DNA of 64,000 nt from Nocardioides euryhalodurans (GCF_004564375.1 NZ_CP038267.1:62001-126000), one strand, 5' to 3'; positions 10,939 through 20,121 are shown, numbered from the stretch's first letter. Notes: generated from the letters alone by a model not told the origin. Made by a program: numbers and translations.

Positions 10939-12390
10939 GTGGCGAAAGCGAAGATCGTATGCACCCTCGGCCCTGCGACCAGTGACCCGGAGACGATCCG
11001 CGAGCTGATCGACGCGGGCATGGACGTCGCCCGGCTCAACATGAGCCACGGCAAGCACGCGGACCACGAGAAGGCCTACCTGCGGGTCCGCGACGCCGCG
11101 GACACCTCCGGGAAGGGCGTCGCGATCTTCGCGGACCTGCAGGGTCCCAAGATCCGGCTCGCGACCTTCGCCGACGGGCCCGTGGAGCTCGAGGACGGCG
11201 CCCGGTTCACCATCACCACGCGCGACGTCCCCGGCGACGTCAAGGAGTGCGGGACGACGTACGCCGGCCTCCCGGGCGACGTGGCCGCGGGCGACCAGGT
11301 GCTCATCGACGACGGCAAGATCCACCTGCGGGTGGTCGAGGTCGACGGGCAGGACGTCCACACCGAGGTCGAGGTCGGGGGACCGGTCAGCGACAACAAG
11401 GGCATCAACCTGCCGGGCGTCGCGGTGAGCGTCCCAGCACTGTCGGAGAAGGACGAGGACGACCTGCGCTGGGCGCTGCGGATCTCCGTCGACTTCATCG
11501 CCCTCTCCTTCGTCCGCAGCGCCAGCGACATCGAGCGGGTGCACGAGATCATGCGTGAGGAGGGTGTCTCGCTGCCGGTCATCGCCAAGATCGAGAAGCC
11601 GCAGGCGATCGACAACCTCGACGAGGTGATCAAGGCCTTCGACGGCTTCATGGTGGCGCGCGGCGACCTCGGGGTGGAGTGCCCGCTCGAGCAGGTCCCG
11701 CTGCTGCAGAAGCGGGTCGTCGAGAAGGCGCGCCGCAACGCCAAGCCGGTCATCGTCGCGACCCAGATGCTCGAGTCGATGATCTCGAACCCCAAGCCGA
11801 CCCGGGCCGAGGCCTCCGACGTCGCCAACGCCGTCCTCGACGGCGCGGACGCGGTGATGCTCTCGGGTGAGACCAGCGTCGGCAAGCACCCCCTCGAGGC
11901 GGTCCGCACGATGCAGCGCATCGTCGTGGAGGTCGAGAAGCACGACCCCGGCGCCGTGGCCAGCATCGACTGGCAGCCTCGGACCCGCGGGGGAGTGATC
12001 GCCAAGGCTGCCGCCGAGGTGGCCGAGCGCGTGGGCGCTGCCTACCTCGTCGCCTTCACCCAGTCCGGCGACTCCGCCCGCCGCCTTGCGCGGCTGCGGG
12101 GACCGGTGCCGGTGCTGGCGTTCACGCCCGAGGACAAGGTGCGCTGCCAGCTGGCGCTCACGTGGGGCGTCGAGACCTTCCGCACCGACGCGGTCGAGCA
12201 CACCGACGAGATGGTGCGCCAGGTCGACGAGCAGCTGCTCAAGATCGGTCGGGTCAAGGAGGGCGAGCTGGTCGTGATCATCGCCGGCAGCCCGCCGGGC
12301 ATCCCCGGCTCGACCAACGCGCTGCGGATCCATCGGATGGGCGACGCGATCAACGAGGTGGCCCCGGCGTACCGGCGCCGCACCCGCTGA
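10939..12390 (+). CDS. pyk: Pyruvate kinase
   Basis: Makes pyruvate and ATP from phosphoenolpyruvate and ADP in glycolysis. 483 aa. The active-site segment VIAKIEKPQAID (near residue 214) contains the catalytic lysine; MLESMI near 276 and the loop DAVMLSGETSVGK near 304 are conserved. The GTG start is followed at once by the usual N-terminus AKAKIVCTLGPAT. It appears to be its own transcription unit with a leaderless promoter. Confidence 0.97.
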   Translation: MAKAKIVCTLGPATSDPETIRELIDAGMDVARLNMSHGKHADHEKAYLRVRDAADTSGKGVAIFADLQGPKIRLATFADGPVELEDGARFTITTRDVPGDVKECGTTYAGLPGDVAAGDQVLIDDGKIHLRVVEVDGQDVHTEVEVGGPVSDNKGINLPGVAVSVPALSEKDEDDLRWALRISVDFIALSFVRSASDIERVHEIMREEGVSLPVIAKIEKPQAIDNLDEVIKAFDGFMVARGDLGVECPLEQVPLLQKRVVEKARRNAKPVIVATQMLESMISNPKPTRAEASDVANAVLDGADAVMLSGETSVGKHPLEAVRTMQRIVVEVEKHDPGAVASIDWQPRTRGGVIAKAAAEVAERVGAAYLVAFTQSGDSARRLARLRGPVPVLAFTPEDKVRCQLALTWGVETFRTDAVEHTDEMVRQVDEQLLKIGRVKEGELVVIIAGSPPGIPGSTNALRIHRMGDAINEVAPAYRRRTR

Positions 12391-12643
12391 CCCTCGCGAC
12401 TTGGGACCGATCAGCGCATCGAGGCGCGCGACCGCATCGCGCTTCGACACGCTGAGTGTCTTCCAGCTCGATCGGCGTCAGGCAACATCGGCGATGTCGA
12501 GCGCCGAGGCGCACGACGCCACGATGTCGGCGGAGTGGTTGGCGAACTGCCACCGTGAGTACTCGTGCGCGCAGGGCGCTGTCGACGGTGGCTTGCGGCC
12601 GGACATGGGGCACGGACGTGAGCGTGCCCGGCACGACTGACAG
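12391..12643. other. Noncoding stretch between pyk and tRNA-Leu
   Basis: Open frames exist in several phases on both strands but none has a ribosome binding site, a recognisable product or gene-like codon positions. The only structure I can support is the hairpin at 12608-12629 just downstream of the tRNA. Confidence 0.5.
12608..12629 (-). terminator. Hairpin downstream of tRNA-Leu
   Basis: GGGCACG/CGTGCCC, 7-bp stem and 8-nt loop, 15 nt past the tRNA 3' end on the minus strand. No U-tract, so only a possible terminator or processing site. Confidence 0.35.
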
Positions 12644-12727
12644 TGCCGGGTGCGGGACTCGAACCCGCACGCCCGTGAGGGCAACGCATTTTGAGTGCGC
12701 AGTGTCTGCCTGTTCCACCAACCCGGC
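12644..12727 (-). tRNA. tRNA-Leu (anticodon CAA)
   Basis: 84 nt on the minus strand. The acceptor stem GCCGGGT pairs perfectly with ACCCGGC and the discriminator base is A. The anticodon stem GCGCA/TGCGT encloses the 7-nt loop CTCAAAA, giving CAA. A long variable arm (GCCC...GGGC) marks it as class II, and the T-arm is GCGGG-TTCGAGT-CCCGC. CCA is not encoded. A TAACGT -10 box lies at 12744-12739 on the minus strand, 11 nt before the 5' end. Confidence 0.95.
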
Positions 12728-12738
12728 GTGGCGACGAA

Positions 12739-12744
12739 ACGTTA
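12739..12744 (-). promoter_or_regulatory. -10 box for tRNA-Leu
   Basis: TAACGT on the minus strand, 11 nt upstream of the mature tRNA 5' end. It lies back to back with the promoter of the 60-aa gene. Confidence 0.4.
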
Positions 12745-12752
12745 GCGGACCC

Positions 12753-12781
12753 TTGGCAGCCGCCGGCCCACCGGCTAAAGT
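12753..12781 (+). promoter_or_regulatory. Housekeeping-type promoter of the 60-aa gene
   Basis: -35 TTGGCA at 12753-12758, a 17-bp spacer and -10 TAAAGT at 12776-12781. This is the best-formed -35/-10 pair in the window. Start expected near 12788, inside the palindrome at 12780-12798. Confidence 0.65.
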
Positions 12782-12798
12782 CTATTGAAACAGTAGAC
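12780..12798 (+). promoter_or_regulatory. Operator-like palindrome at the start site
   Basis: GTCTATTGAAACAGTAGAC: arms of 8 bp with one mismatch around AAA. It overlaps the last base of the -10 box and the predicted start site, the classic place for a repressor to block initiation. The cognate regulator is unknown. Confidence 0.45.
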
Positions 12799-12815
12799 AT
12801 AAAGGAGGTGGGGTC

Positions 12816-12998
12816 GTGCGGGCACCGTGGCAGTGGGGCGTCAGCAGCAACGAGCAGGCGGTGGCCAACGCGCGGGCGGCGACGACGGCGCTGAGCCGGA
12901 GGCGCGTGGAGCGGGAGGACGTCGAGCTCTACCTCCGCACTCGTCACGCAGCACCGGCCCCCGCCCTCGATGCGCACCGGGTGGAGGTCGCTCGCTAA
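12816..12998 (+). CDS. 60-aa protein of unknown function
   Basis: GTG start 7 nt after GGAGG in a strong AAAGGAGGT (12801-12809), which with the good promoter upstream makes this a real gene despite its size. The product is basic, without a membrane segment or signal; residues 17-45 look helical and it ends in a proline/alanine-rich tail. I do not recognise a family. Its TAA stop codon doubles as the first bases of the pdtaR -10 box. The palindrome over its start site suggests regulated expression. Confidence 0.7.
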   Translation: MRAPWQWGVSSNEQAVANARAATTALSRRRVEREDVELYLRTRHAAPAPALDAHRVEVAR

Positions 12999-13007
12999 CC
13001 TGAGCGG
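12996..13007 (+). promoter_or_regulatory. -10 box of pdtaR, leaderless type
   Basis: TAACCT at 12996-13001, then 6 nt to GTG 13008. The TAA is also the stop codon of the preceding gene. Confidence 0.5.
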
Positions 13008-13613
13008 GTGAGCCAGACCGCCCCGCAGGCCCCCCGACGCGTCGTCATCGCGGAGGACGAGGCGCTGATCCGCATGGACCTCGCCGAGATGCTCGTGGAG
13101 CAGGGGTACGACGTCGTCGGCCAGGCCGGCGACGGTGCCCGGGCCGTGGCGCTGGCCCAGGAGCTGCGTCCCGACCTGGTGATCCTGGACGTCAAGATGC
13201 CCGTCCTCGACGGCATCGCCGCCGCCGAGCGGATCGCGGCCGAGCGGATCGCGCCGGTGGTGATCCTCACGGCGTTCTCGCAGCGCGAGCTGGTCGACCG
13301 GGCCCGCGACGCCGGCGCGATGGCCTACCTCGTCAAGCCCTTCTCGCCGACCGACCTGGTGCCGGCCATCGAGATGGCGGTGAGCCGCTTCACCGAGCTC
13401 CACGCGCTGGAGGAGGAGGTCGCCGACCTCCAGGACCGGCTCGAGACCCGCAAGCTGGTCGACCGTGCCAAGGCGGTGCTCCAGAGCGAGCTCTCGCTGA
13501 CCGAGCCCGACGCCTTCCGCTGGATCCAGAAGACGGCGATGGACCTGCGGCTGTCCATGCGCGAGGTGGCCCAGGGCGTCGTCACCCACGGTCCGGGCGT
13601 GACGGGAACCTGA
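13008..13613 (+). CDS. pdtaR: ANTAR-domain response regulator (PdtaR-like)
   Basis: 201 aa. An N-terminal receiver domain (about 10-125) has the acidic pair EDE, the phosphoacceptor aspartate in LVILDVKMP and the conserved lysine in LVKPF. A C-terminal ANTAR RNA-binding domain (about 135-190) has DRAKAVLQ and AFRWIQKTAMDLR. ANTAR regulators bind double hairpins in nascent RNA and act as antiterminators. In mycobacteria the partner kinase is PdtaS and the system responds to copper and nitric oxide; no kinase gene is in this window. Leaderless GTG start. Confidence 0.93.
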   Translation: MSQTAPQAPRRVVIAEDEALIRMDLAEMLVEQGYDVVGQAGDGARAVALAQELRPDLVILDVKMPVLDGIAAAERIAAERIAPVVILTAFSQRELVDRARDAGAMAYLVKPFSPTDLVPAIEMAVSRFTELHALEEEVADLQDRLETRKLVDRAKAVLQSELSLTEPDAFRWIQKTAMDLRLSMREVAQGVVTHGPGVTGT

Positions 13614-13702
13614 GGGCCACCGGGTCCCAACGGTTTGGTCACAAATGGGCAACGACACCAACCGTTATGCGCAAGTGGTTCCAAATGGTGTCCCGACAGC
13701 GA

Positions 13703-13708
13703 TACTTT
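13703..13708 (+). promoter_or_regulatory. -10 box for the branched-chain binding protein
   Basis: TACTTT in an unusually AT-rich stretch. A start near 13715 would put the hairpin at 13720-13740 at the 5' end of the mRNA. Confidence 0.45.
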
Positions 13709-13719
13709 CTGGCCCAAGT

Positions 13720-13740
13720 TCCGGACGCAGGACGTCCGGA
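13720..13740 (+). promoter_or_regulatory. Hairpin at the 5' end of the binding-protein mRNA
   Basis: TCCGGACG / CGTCCGGA, a perfect 8-bp stem with loop CAGGA, 25 nt before the ATG and just ahead of GGAGG (13756-13760). No U-tract. It may protect the abundant binding-protein message or act in regulation. Confidence 0.45.
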
Positions 13741-13764
13741 GTTGACTAGTGAGCCGGAGGCCCC

Positions 13765-15045
13765 ATGATCCGCACGTCCCGTGCCCGCCGACTCGGCGTG
13801 GCGCTCGCAGCGTCCGCGATCGTCCTCTCCGCCTGTGGCGGTAGTGACGAGCCGGACGAGGCTGCAGACCCGAACACCAGCGAGGAGACGGAGTCGGAGG
13901 CTGCGCCCACGGGCGACGGCACCCTCACCCTCGGCTCGCTGCTGCCCCAGACCGGTGACCTGGCGTTCCTCGGCCCGCCCGAGTTCGCCGGTGTCAACCT
14001 CGCCGTCGAGGACATGAACGCCGCCGGCGGCGTGCTCGGCCAGGACGTCGTCAACATCGAGGCGGACTCCGGCGACGGCACGCCCGACATCGCGGGTGCC
14101 GAGGTGGACAAGCTCTTCAACCAGGACGTCGACGCCATCATCGGTGCCGCTGCGTCCGGTGTGTCCGTGAGCGTGATCGACAAGATCACCGGCAACGGCA
14201 CCGTCCACTTCTCGCCGGCCAACACCGCCGCGGGCTTCGACACCTACGACGACAACGGCCTCTACTTCCGGACCGCCCCGTCGGACCGGCTGCAGGGCCA
14301 GGTGCTCGCCAACCTCGCGGTCGAGGACGGCTTCTCCAACGTCGCCGTGATGGCTCGCCAGGACTTCTACGGTGAGGGTCTGGCCGAGCAGGTCCAGACG
14401 ACGCTGGAGGAGAAGGGCGCCACGGTCGCCGAGTACGTCCTCTACGCCGCGGACGCCCAGAACTACACCGCGGAGGTCAACAAGATCGCGGCGGCCAAGC
14501 CTGACGCGCTCGTGCTGGTCGCCTTCGAGGAGACCACGAAGATCATCCCGCAGCTGATCGCCAAGGGGATCGGCCCGCAGGACATCCAGATCTACTTCGT
14601 GGACGGCAACCTGGCCGACTACTCGGCCGAGAACTTCGACCTCACCGGTGTCAAGGGCACGCTGCCCGTCTCCGGCGACCCGGACCCGGGGTTCAACGAC
14701 CGTCTGCTCGAGATCGACCCCAAGCTGAAGGACTTCAGCTACGGTCCGCAGTCCTACGACGCTGCGATGATCATCGGTCTGGCTGCGATCGCCGCCGGTG
14801 ACGACTCGGGCGAGGCCATCGGCGCCGAGATCATCAACGTCACCCGTGAGGGCACCCAGTGCTCGACGTTCGAGGAGTGCGCTCAGCTCCTCGAGGACGG
14901 CGAGGACATCGACTACGAAGGTGCCAGCGGTCCGACCGACATGAACGACTCCGGTTCGCCGGCGTCCGGCACCATCGGCATCAACGAGTACTCGAAGGGC
15001 AACACCTACGAGCAGGTCGACACGGTCTCCGGACTGGTCGAGTGA
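13765..15045 (+). CDS. Branched-chain amino acid ABC transporter, substrate-binding lipoprotein
   Basis: 426 aa with a lipoprotein signal (LSACGG, Cys about 23) followed by an acidic linker and a type I periplasmic-binding fold of the LivJ/LivK kind, starting LTLGSLLPQTGDLAFLGPPE. It should capture leucine/isoleucine/valine or a related substrate at the cell surface and hand it to LivH-LivM. It is encoded opposite to, and converges on, the livHMGF operon, so ligand binder and channel can be expressed at different levels. ATG chosen from GGAGG 5 nt upstream. Confidence 0.92.
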   Translation: MIRTSRARRLGVALAASAIVLSACGGSDEPDEAADPNTSEETESEAAPTGDGTLTLGSLLPQTGDLAFLGPPEFAGVNLAVEDMNAAGGVLGQDVVNIEADSGDGTPDIAGAEVDKLFNQDVDAIIGAAASGVSVSVIDKITGNGTVHFSPANTAAGFDTYDDNGLYFRTAPSDRLQGQVLANLAVEDGFSNVAVMARQDFYGEGLAEQVQTTLEEKGATVAEYVLYAADAQNYTAEVNKIAAAKPDALVLVAFEETTKIIPQLIAKGIGPQDIQIYFVDGNLADYSAENFDLTGVKGTLPVSGDPDPGFNDRLLEIDPKLKDFSYGPQSYDAAMIIGLAAIAAGDDSGEAIGAEIINVTREGTQCSTFEECAQLLEDGEDIDYEGASGPTDMNDSGSPASGTIGINEYSKGNTYEQVDTVSGLVE

Positions 15046-15071
15046 CCTCCTCGCAGTAGCGCACCACACGC

Positions 15072-15105
15072 AAGAACCCCCCGGCCTGCGGGCCGGGGGG
15101 TTCTT
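15072..15105. terminator. Strong bidirectional terminator between the two liv units
   Basis: A 15-bp perfect stem (15072-15086 with 15091-15105) and a TGCG loop; TTCTT on one side and AAGAA on the other give a U-run in both directions. It serves the binding-protein gene and the minus-strand liv operon. Confidence 0.92.
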
Positions 15106-15164
15106 CGTCGTCCGGGGCCGGCGTCGTCGCGCCGGCAGTGGTGCGACCCGGCGCGACGGACGGG

Positions 15165-15933
<769 letters not shown>

Positions 15934-15941
<8 letters not shown>

Positions 15942-16875
15942 GGTGGTCCTCCTCGTGATCGATCTCGGCCTGGGCCTCGGCGAGGATCTTCTCCTCGAGG
16001 TCCTCGCTGATGTCCTGGTCGTGGTGGGAACCGAGGTAGGCGTCGATGACGCTCTGGTTGCTCATCACGGAGTCCGGCGGTCCCTCGGCGACGATCTGTC
16101 CCTGGGCCATGACGACGACCCAGTCGGAGATGTCGCGGACCATGTCCATGTCGTGCTCGACGAACAGGACCGTACGGCCCTCGTCGCGCAGCGACTTCAC
16201 GTGGCCGAGCAGCGACTGCTTCAGGGCGGGGTTGACGCCCGCCATCGGCTCGTCGAGCATCACCAGCTCGGGGTCGGCCATGAGGGCTCGGGCCATCTCG
16301 AGCAGCTTGCGCTGTCCTCCCGAGAGCGAGCCGGCGAAGTCCTCGCGCTTCTTGATCAGCAGGAAGCGCTCGAGCAGCGCGTCGGCCCGCTTGGTGTTGG
16401 CGCTCTCCTGGCTGCGCCAGAGTGGGGCGAACATGGCTGAGAAGAGGCCCTCGCCGCGCTGCTTGGTGGCCCCGACCCGCATGTTCTCGATCACGGTGAG
16501 CTTCGAGAGCACCTTGGTCAGCTGGAAGGTGCGGACCATGCCCATCCGCGACACCTTGTAGGCGGCGACCTTGTTCAGCGAGGTGCCGTTGAACGCCCAG
16601 CTCCCCGAGCTGGGCCGGTCGAAGCCGGTCAGCAGGTTGAAGAAGGTCGTCTTGCCGGCACCGTTGGGCCCGATCAGTGCCGTGATCACGCCGCGCTGCA
16701 CCTCGAAGTGCTTGACGTCGACGGCGGTCAGGCCGCCGAACTGACGCACGATGTCGTCGGCGACGAGGATCGGGTCGGGCTTGGGCGCCCCCGGCTCGTG
16801 GGGTACGTCCTGGAGCGCCTTGCGGGCGGCGGAGAGGTCCCCGGCCCCGGTGGTGGTGGTCGCGTCAGCGGGCAT
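15934..16875 (-). CDS. livG: Branched-chain amino acid ABC transporter ATPase LivG
   Basis: 313 aa. Walker A GPNGAGKTTFF, signature LSGGQRKLLEMARALM and Walker B LVMLDEPMAGVNP. It is longer than typical LivG (~255 aa) because of an N-terminal extension of about 35 residues and a C-terminal acidic, glutamate-rich tail after VIDAYLGSHHD. Start overlaps the livM stop by 11 nt, so the operon is tightly coupled. Confidence 0.93.
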
Positions 16876-17860
16876 CGAGCGCCAGCTCCCTTCGGTCTCC
16901 GAAGATCCCTTGTGGTCGGAAGATCATGAGCAGCATCAGACCCAGGCCGAGGAAGATGAACCGCATCAGGCTGGCCTGCTGCGAGTCCATGATCGCGGCG
17001 GGGATGAGCGGGTCGGCGCCTCGCGTCGCCTGGCTGAAGAAGGTGCCGAGCCCCGTGATGAGGAACCAGAAGATGATCGAGCCGGCGACCGGGCCGAGCA
17101 CTCGCGCGGCGCCACCGATCAGCAGCACCGTGTAGGCGAAGAAGGTCACGTCGGTGGCGAAGAACGACGGACCGACGGCGGCCGAGCGGAGCGACACCAT
17201 GAAGCCGGCGAGCGCACCGAACAGGCCGCCGATGATCAGCGACTGCATCTTGTAGGAGTAGACGTTCTTGCCGAGCGAGCGCACGGCGTCCTCGTCCTCA
17301 CGGATCGACTTGAGGACCCGGCCCCACGGACTGCGCATGAGCAGCCACACGACCAGGCACGAGAGGGCGACCATGGACCAGCCGACCGTCATCACCCACG
17401 TGTCGTACGCGCTCCACTTCACGATCCCGAGGTCGAGGGGGTCGGAGTAGGGGTTGACGGCCCGGAAGCCGCTGATGAAGTCGGTGACGCCGTCCTGGCC
17501 GCCGAAGGTATCCGAGAAGGTGGCGGCACTGATCGTCTGCCGGATGATCTCGGCCGCCGCGATCGTGACGATCGCGAGGTAGTCGGCCCGCAGCCGCAGC
17601 GTCGGCACACCGAGCAGCAGTGCGAGCACGACGGTGAGGAGGAGCCCGACCACCACGCCGAGCCACAGGGACGACGAGAAGATGGTCACGGCGCCGGCGA
17701 GCGAGTAGCCGGCGACCATCATGAAGCCGGCCTGGCCGAAGTTGAGCAGTCCGGTGTAGCCGAAGTGGACGTTGAGGCCGATCGCCGCCAGGCAGTAGAT
17801 GATGGCGGTCGGGCCGAACGCCTGCTGCAGCGAGTCGCTCAGGATAGTTGTGAAGTCCAT
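16865..17860 (-). CDS. livM: Branched-chain amino acid ABC transporter permease LivM
   Basis: 331 aa, about nine hydrophobic segments. The motif LNVHFGYTGLLNFGQAGF near residue 29 and the cytoplasmic coupling segment SPWGRVLKSIREDEDAVRSLGK near 205 (equivalent to the EAA loop) are typical. It ends in RPQGIFGDRRELALDAR. 13 nt after livH in the same operon. Confidence 0.93.
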   Translation of the reverse strand: MDFTTILSDSLQQAFGPTAIIYCLAAIGLNVHFGYTGLLNFGQAGFMMVAGYSLAGAVTIFSSSLWLGVVVGLLLTVVLALLLGVPTLRLRADYLAIVTIAAAEIIRQTISAATFSDTFGGQDGVTDFISGFRAVNPYSDPLDLGIVKWSAYDTWVMTVGWSMVALSCLVVWLLMRSPWGRVLKSIREDEDAVRSLGKNVYSYKMQSLIIGGLFGALAGFMVSLRSAAVGPSFFATDVTFFAYTVLLIGGAARVLGPVAGSIIFWFLITGLGTFFSQATRGADPLIPAAIMDSQQASLMRFIFLGLGLMLLMIFRPQGIFGDRRELALDAR

Positions 17861-17873
17861 GTCCCGTCCTTCC

Positions 17874-19271
17874 TCAGCCGACCCGCTGGGCCTTGCCGAG
17901 CAGCCCTTGCGGTCGGATGAGCAGCACCACGATCAGCACCAGCAGTGCGCCCACGAACTTGAACTCGGCCGGCACGAACAGCGTCGTGAGCTCCGTGAAG
18001 AGTCCGATGATGAAGGCGCCGACGATGGCGCCCCAGATCGTGCCGAGGCCACCGAGCACGACGGCGGCGAAGACGAGCAGCAGGATCTTGAAGCCGATCT
18101 GGTAGTCGAACCCCTGGGTCAGGCCCAGCAACGCCCCGGACAGCCCCGCGAGGGCCGTGCCCCCGATCCACACGATCGAGATCACCCGCTCCACGTTGAT
18201 GCCGGTGGAGGCGGACAGCGCCGGGTTGTCGGCGACCGCGCGGGTCGCCTTGCCGATCCGGGTGTACTGGAGCAGGGCCGTCGTGACCAGCAGCGCCGCC
18301 ATGGCCACCACGAAGACGATGATCTCCTTCGGGGTGATCAGCAGCGGCCCGATCTCCAGCGGCGTGACCGCCGAGTACTGGGAGTAGTTGCGGCTCTGCG
18401 CGCCGGCGAAGTACTGGTAGAGGTTGCGGAGGAAGATCGAGAGACCGATGCTCACGATCATCATCGCGATGATGCCGGTGCCGCGGTGCCGCAGCGGCCG
18501 CCACAGCGCGGCGTCGTTGAGCCAGCCGAAGGCACCGGAGACGATGAAGGCGACCACGACGCCGACGGCGATCGTGATGTTGACGCCGCCGACGGTGACC
18601 TCCCCCGGCAGCTGGTCGAAGGCGTAGGCCACCAGGGCCCCGAAGGTGATCAGCTCTCCGTGGGAGAAGTTGGTGAGCCCGGTCGTGCCGAAGATCATCG
18701 ACAGGCCGAGGGCCGCCATCGCCAGCAGCGAGGAGAAGACCAGGCCGCCGACGGTGAGCTGGAGGGCCTCGACCGCGAAGCCGGCCCCCGCTGCGCCGGC
18801 TTCGCCGATCGGGAAGGTGACGGACTGGTCGTTGTCGAGGTTGATGGGCACGGTGCGGCTCAGGACCTCGGGCTCGGTGTCCTCCGGGAGGGACTCCTCG
18901 TCGAGCGAGACCGTGAAGCTGCTGCCCAGCAGGGACACCGCGTCGCCCGGGAGGTCGATCACGAAGGTGCCGTCGGCGCCGCTGGTGGCCTCGCCGACCA
19001 CTGCGCCCTCCTCGTCCTCGACGGTCACGTCGACGCCCTCGACGCCCACCTGGGGCGTCTCGCGGCGGTCGCAGATGCGGCCGAGGATCGAGATCGTGTC
19101 GTCGTCGGTCGGGGTCGGGAGCGCGCATTCGGAGGCCGCGCCGCTCATCCCTGCCGCGGAGGCCGGGGAGGCGGTCGCCGCCACCGAGCTGCTGGCGGTC
19201 GCCAAGGCGATGCCGAGCAGTGCGAGCAGTGCTCCGACCGCGACGACGAGCCGTGATCGTGGAGTGTGCAT
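17874..19271 (-). CDS. livH: LivH permease with an N-terminal secreted Ig-like domain
   Basis: 465 aa against ~290-300 for ordinary LivH. Residues 1-40 form a signal-like hydrophobic segment. Residues about 70-155 (VEGVDVTVEDEEGAVVG, then TSGADGTFVIDLPG) look like a carboxypeptidase-regulatory/CNA-B type beta-sandwich, with Cys49 and Cys67 before it. From about 165 on it is a normal LivH: LGLSMIFGTTGLTNFSHGE, then YTRIGKATRAVADNPALSASTGI as coupling loop and RPQGLLGKAQRVG at the end. The extra domain should sit outside the cell and could position the binding lipoprotein. First gene of livHMGF. Confidence 0.88.
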   Translation of the reverse strand: MHTPRSRLVVAVGALLALLGIALATASSSVAATASPASAAGMSGAASECALPTPTDDDTISILGRICDRRETPQVGVEGVDVTVEDEEGAVVGEATSGADGTFVIDLPGDAVSLLGSSFTVSLDEESLPEDTEPEVLSRTVPINLDNDQSVTFPIGEAGAAGAGFAVEALQLTVGGLVFSSLLAMAALGLSMIFGTTGLTNFSHGELITFGALVAYAFDQLPGEVTVGGVNITIAVGVVVAFIVSGAFGWLNDAALWRPLRHRGTGIIAMMIVSIGLSIFLRNLYQYFAGAQSRNYSQYSAVTPLEIGPLLITPKEIIVFVVAMAALLVTTALLQYTRIGKATRAVADNPALSASTGINVERVISIVWIGGTALAGLSGALLGLTQGFDYQIGFKILLLVFAAVVLGGLGTIWGAIVGAFIIGLFTELTTLFVPAEFKFVGALLVLIVVLLIRPQGLLGKAQRVG

Positions 19272-19316
19272 GTCCCTCCGTTCCGGCGCCCGGGGTCGGG
19301 CGTTGGTTGGTCAGGA

Positions 19317-19322
19317 ACCCTA
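19317..19322 (-). promoter_or_regulatory. -10 box of the livHMGF operon
   Basis: TAGGGT on the minus strand; start near 19310 gives a ~38-nt leader ending in ACGGAGGG just before the livH ATG. Confidence 0.45.
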
Positions 19323-19332
19323 GACCCTGCGA

Positions 19333-19353
19333 GGCCCTCACGGTGAGAGGGCC
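19333..19353 (-). terminator. Weak hairpin downstream of the DUF554 gene
   Basis: GGCCCTC / GAGGGCC, 7-bp stem and 7-nt loop, 21 nt past the DUF554 stop codon. No U-tract. Confidence 0.4.
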
Positions 19354-19374
19354 GACCGCGGCGTTGCCGAGGCG

Positions 19375-20121
19375 TTACCGAAGCGTGGCCGCGAGCGCGA
19401 CCAGGAAGGGGGCGACCAGCAGCGCCGGGAGCAGGTCGGCGACCGGGACCTCCCGGATCCGGAGCAGCCTCAGGGCCACGCCCAGCAGCAGCACGCCGCC
19501 GGTCGCGGTGAGCCCGGCGACGTACGCCGTGGGCAGCACGTCGCCGAGCAGCACCCCCACCACGGTGAGGCTGCCCTGCACGACCACCACCGTCACGACG
19601 CTGGCCGCGACCCCCCACCCGAACGTGGCGGCGAAGGCCATCGCCGCGAAGCCGTCGAGCACCGACTTGAGGTAGAGCTCGTCGGCGCCGCGGCCCAGCC
19701 CGTCGTTGAGCGACCCGAGGATCGTCAGCGGACCGGTGCAGAAGATCAGCGACGAGGCGACGAACCCCTCGATGAAGCGGTGCCGCTCGGCGGAGCCGGT
19801 CTCGGAGGTCAGCCGCGACTGCAGCCAGCCCCCGAGCCCCTCCACGCGGCGCTCGAGGTGCAGCAGCGACCCCACGATGCCGCCGAGCAGCACCGATCCG
19901 AGCACGACCAGGACGGGGGCGCTGGGGCCGATCTCGGCGACCAGGACCGCGTCGGTCACGGCGAAGGCCGACAGCATCGCGATCACGGCCGTGACCAGGC
20001 CCAGGCCGTCGGTCACGACGTCCCGGGTGCGCTGCGGGAGCCGGTGCCCGAGGAGCACTCCGAGGCCGGCGCCGACCAGCACCGCCACGACGTTGACGAC
20101 GGTGCCGATTCCGGGAAACAA
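19375..20121 (-). CDS. DUF554 family membrane protein
   Basis: 248 aa with about seven hydrophobic segments; starts FPGIGTVVNVVAVLVGAGLG and contains GHRLPQRTRDVVTDGLGLVT, the DUF554 (YdfK-type) signature. Function is unknown; a transport role has been suggested for the family. The start is a TTG at 20121 preceded by GAGGAG 4 nt upstream; it is preferred because the family begins exactly at MFPGIGT. The longer open frame upstream is the shadow of the GNAT gene on the other strand. Confidence 0.87.
   Translation of the reverse strand: MFPGIGTVVNVVAVLVGAGLGVLLGHRLPQRTRDVVTDGLGLVTAVIAMLSAFAVTDAVLVAEIGPSAPVLVVLGSVLLGGIVGSLLHLERRVEGLGGWLQSRLTSETGSAERHRFIEGFVASSLIFCTGPLTILGSLNDGLGRGADELYLKSVLDGFAAMAFAATFGWGVAASVVTVVVVQGSLTVVGVLLGDVLPTAYVAGLTATGGVLLLGVALRLLRIREVPVADLLPALLVAPFLVALAATLR

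Noticed and set aside
12391-12643. Possible transposase or integrase remnant downstream of tRNA-Leu (a minus-strand frame contains TPIELEDTQR, faintly like the end of IS3-type transposases)
   Set aside because: The match is a few residues, no other transposase block can be found in any frame, and there are no terminal repeats or duplicated tRNA end. Noted only as a region to check.
13614-13764. GACACC / GGTGTC inverted repeat and CAAATGG direct repeats upstream of the branched-chain binding protein as an operator
   Set aside because: The arms are short, widely spaced and not clearly aligned with the -10 box; this could easily be chance in an AT-richer stretch.
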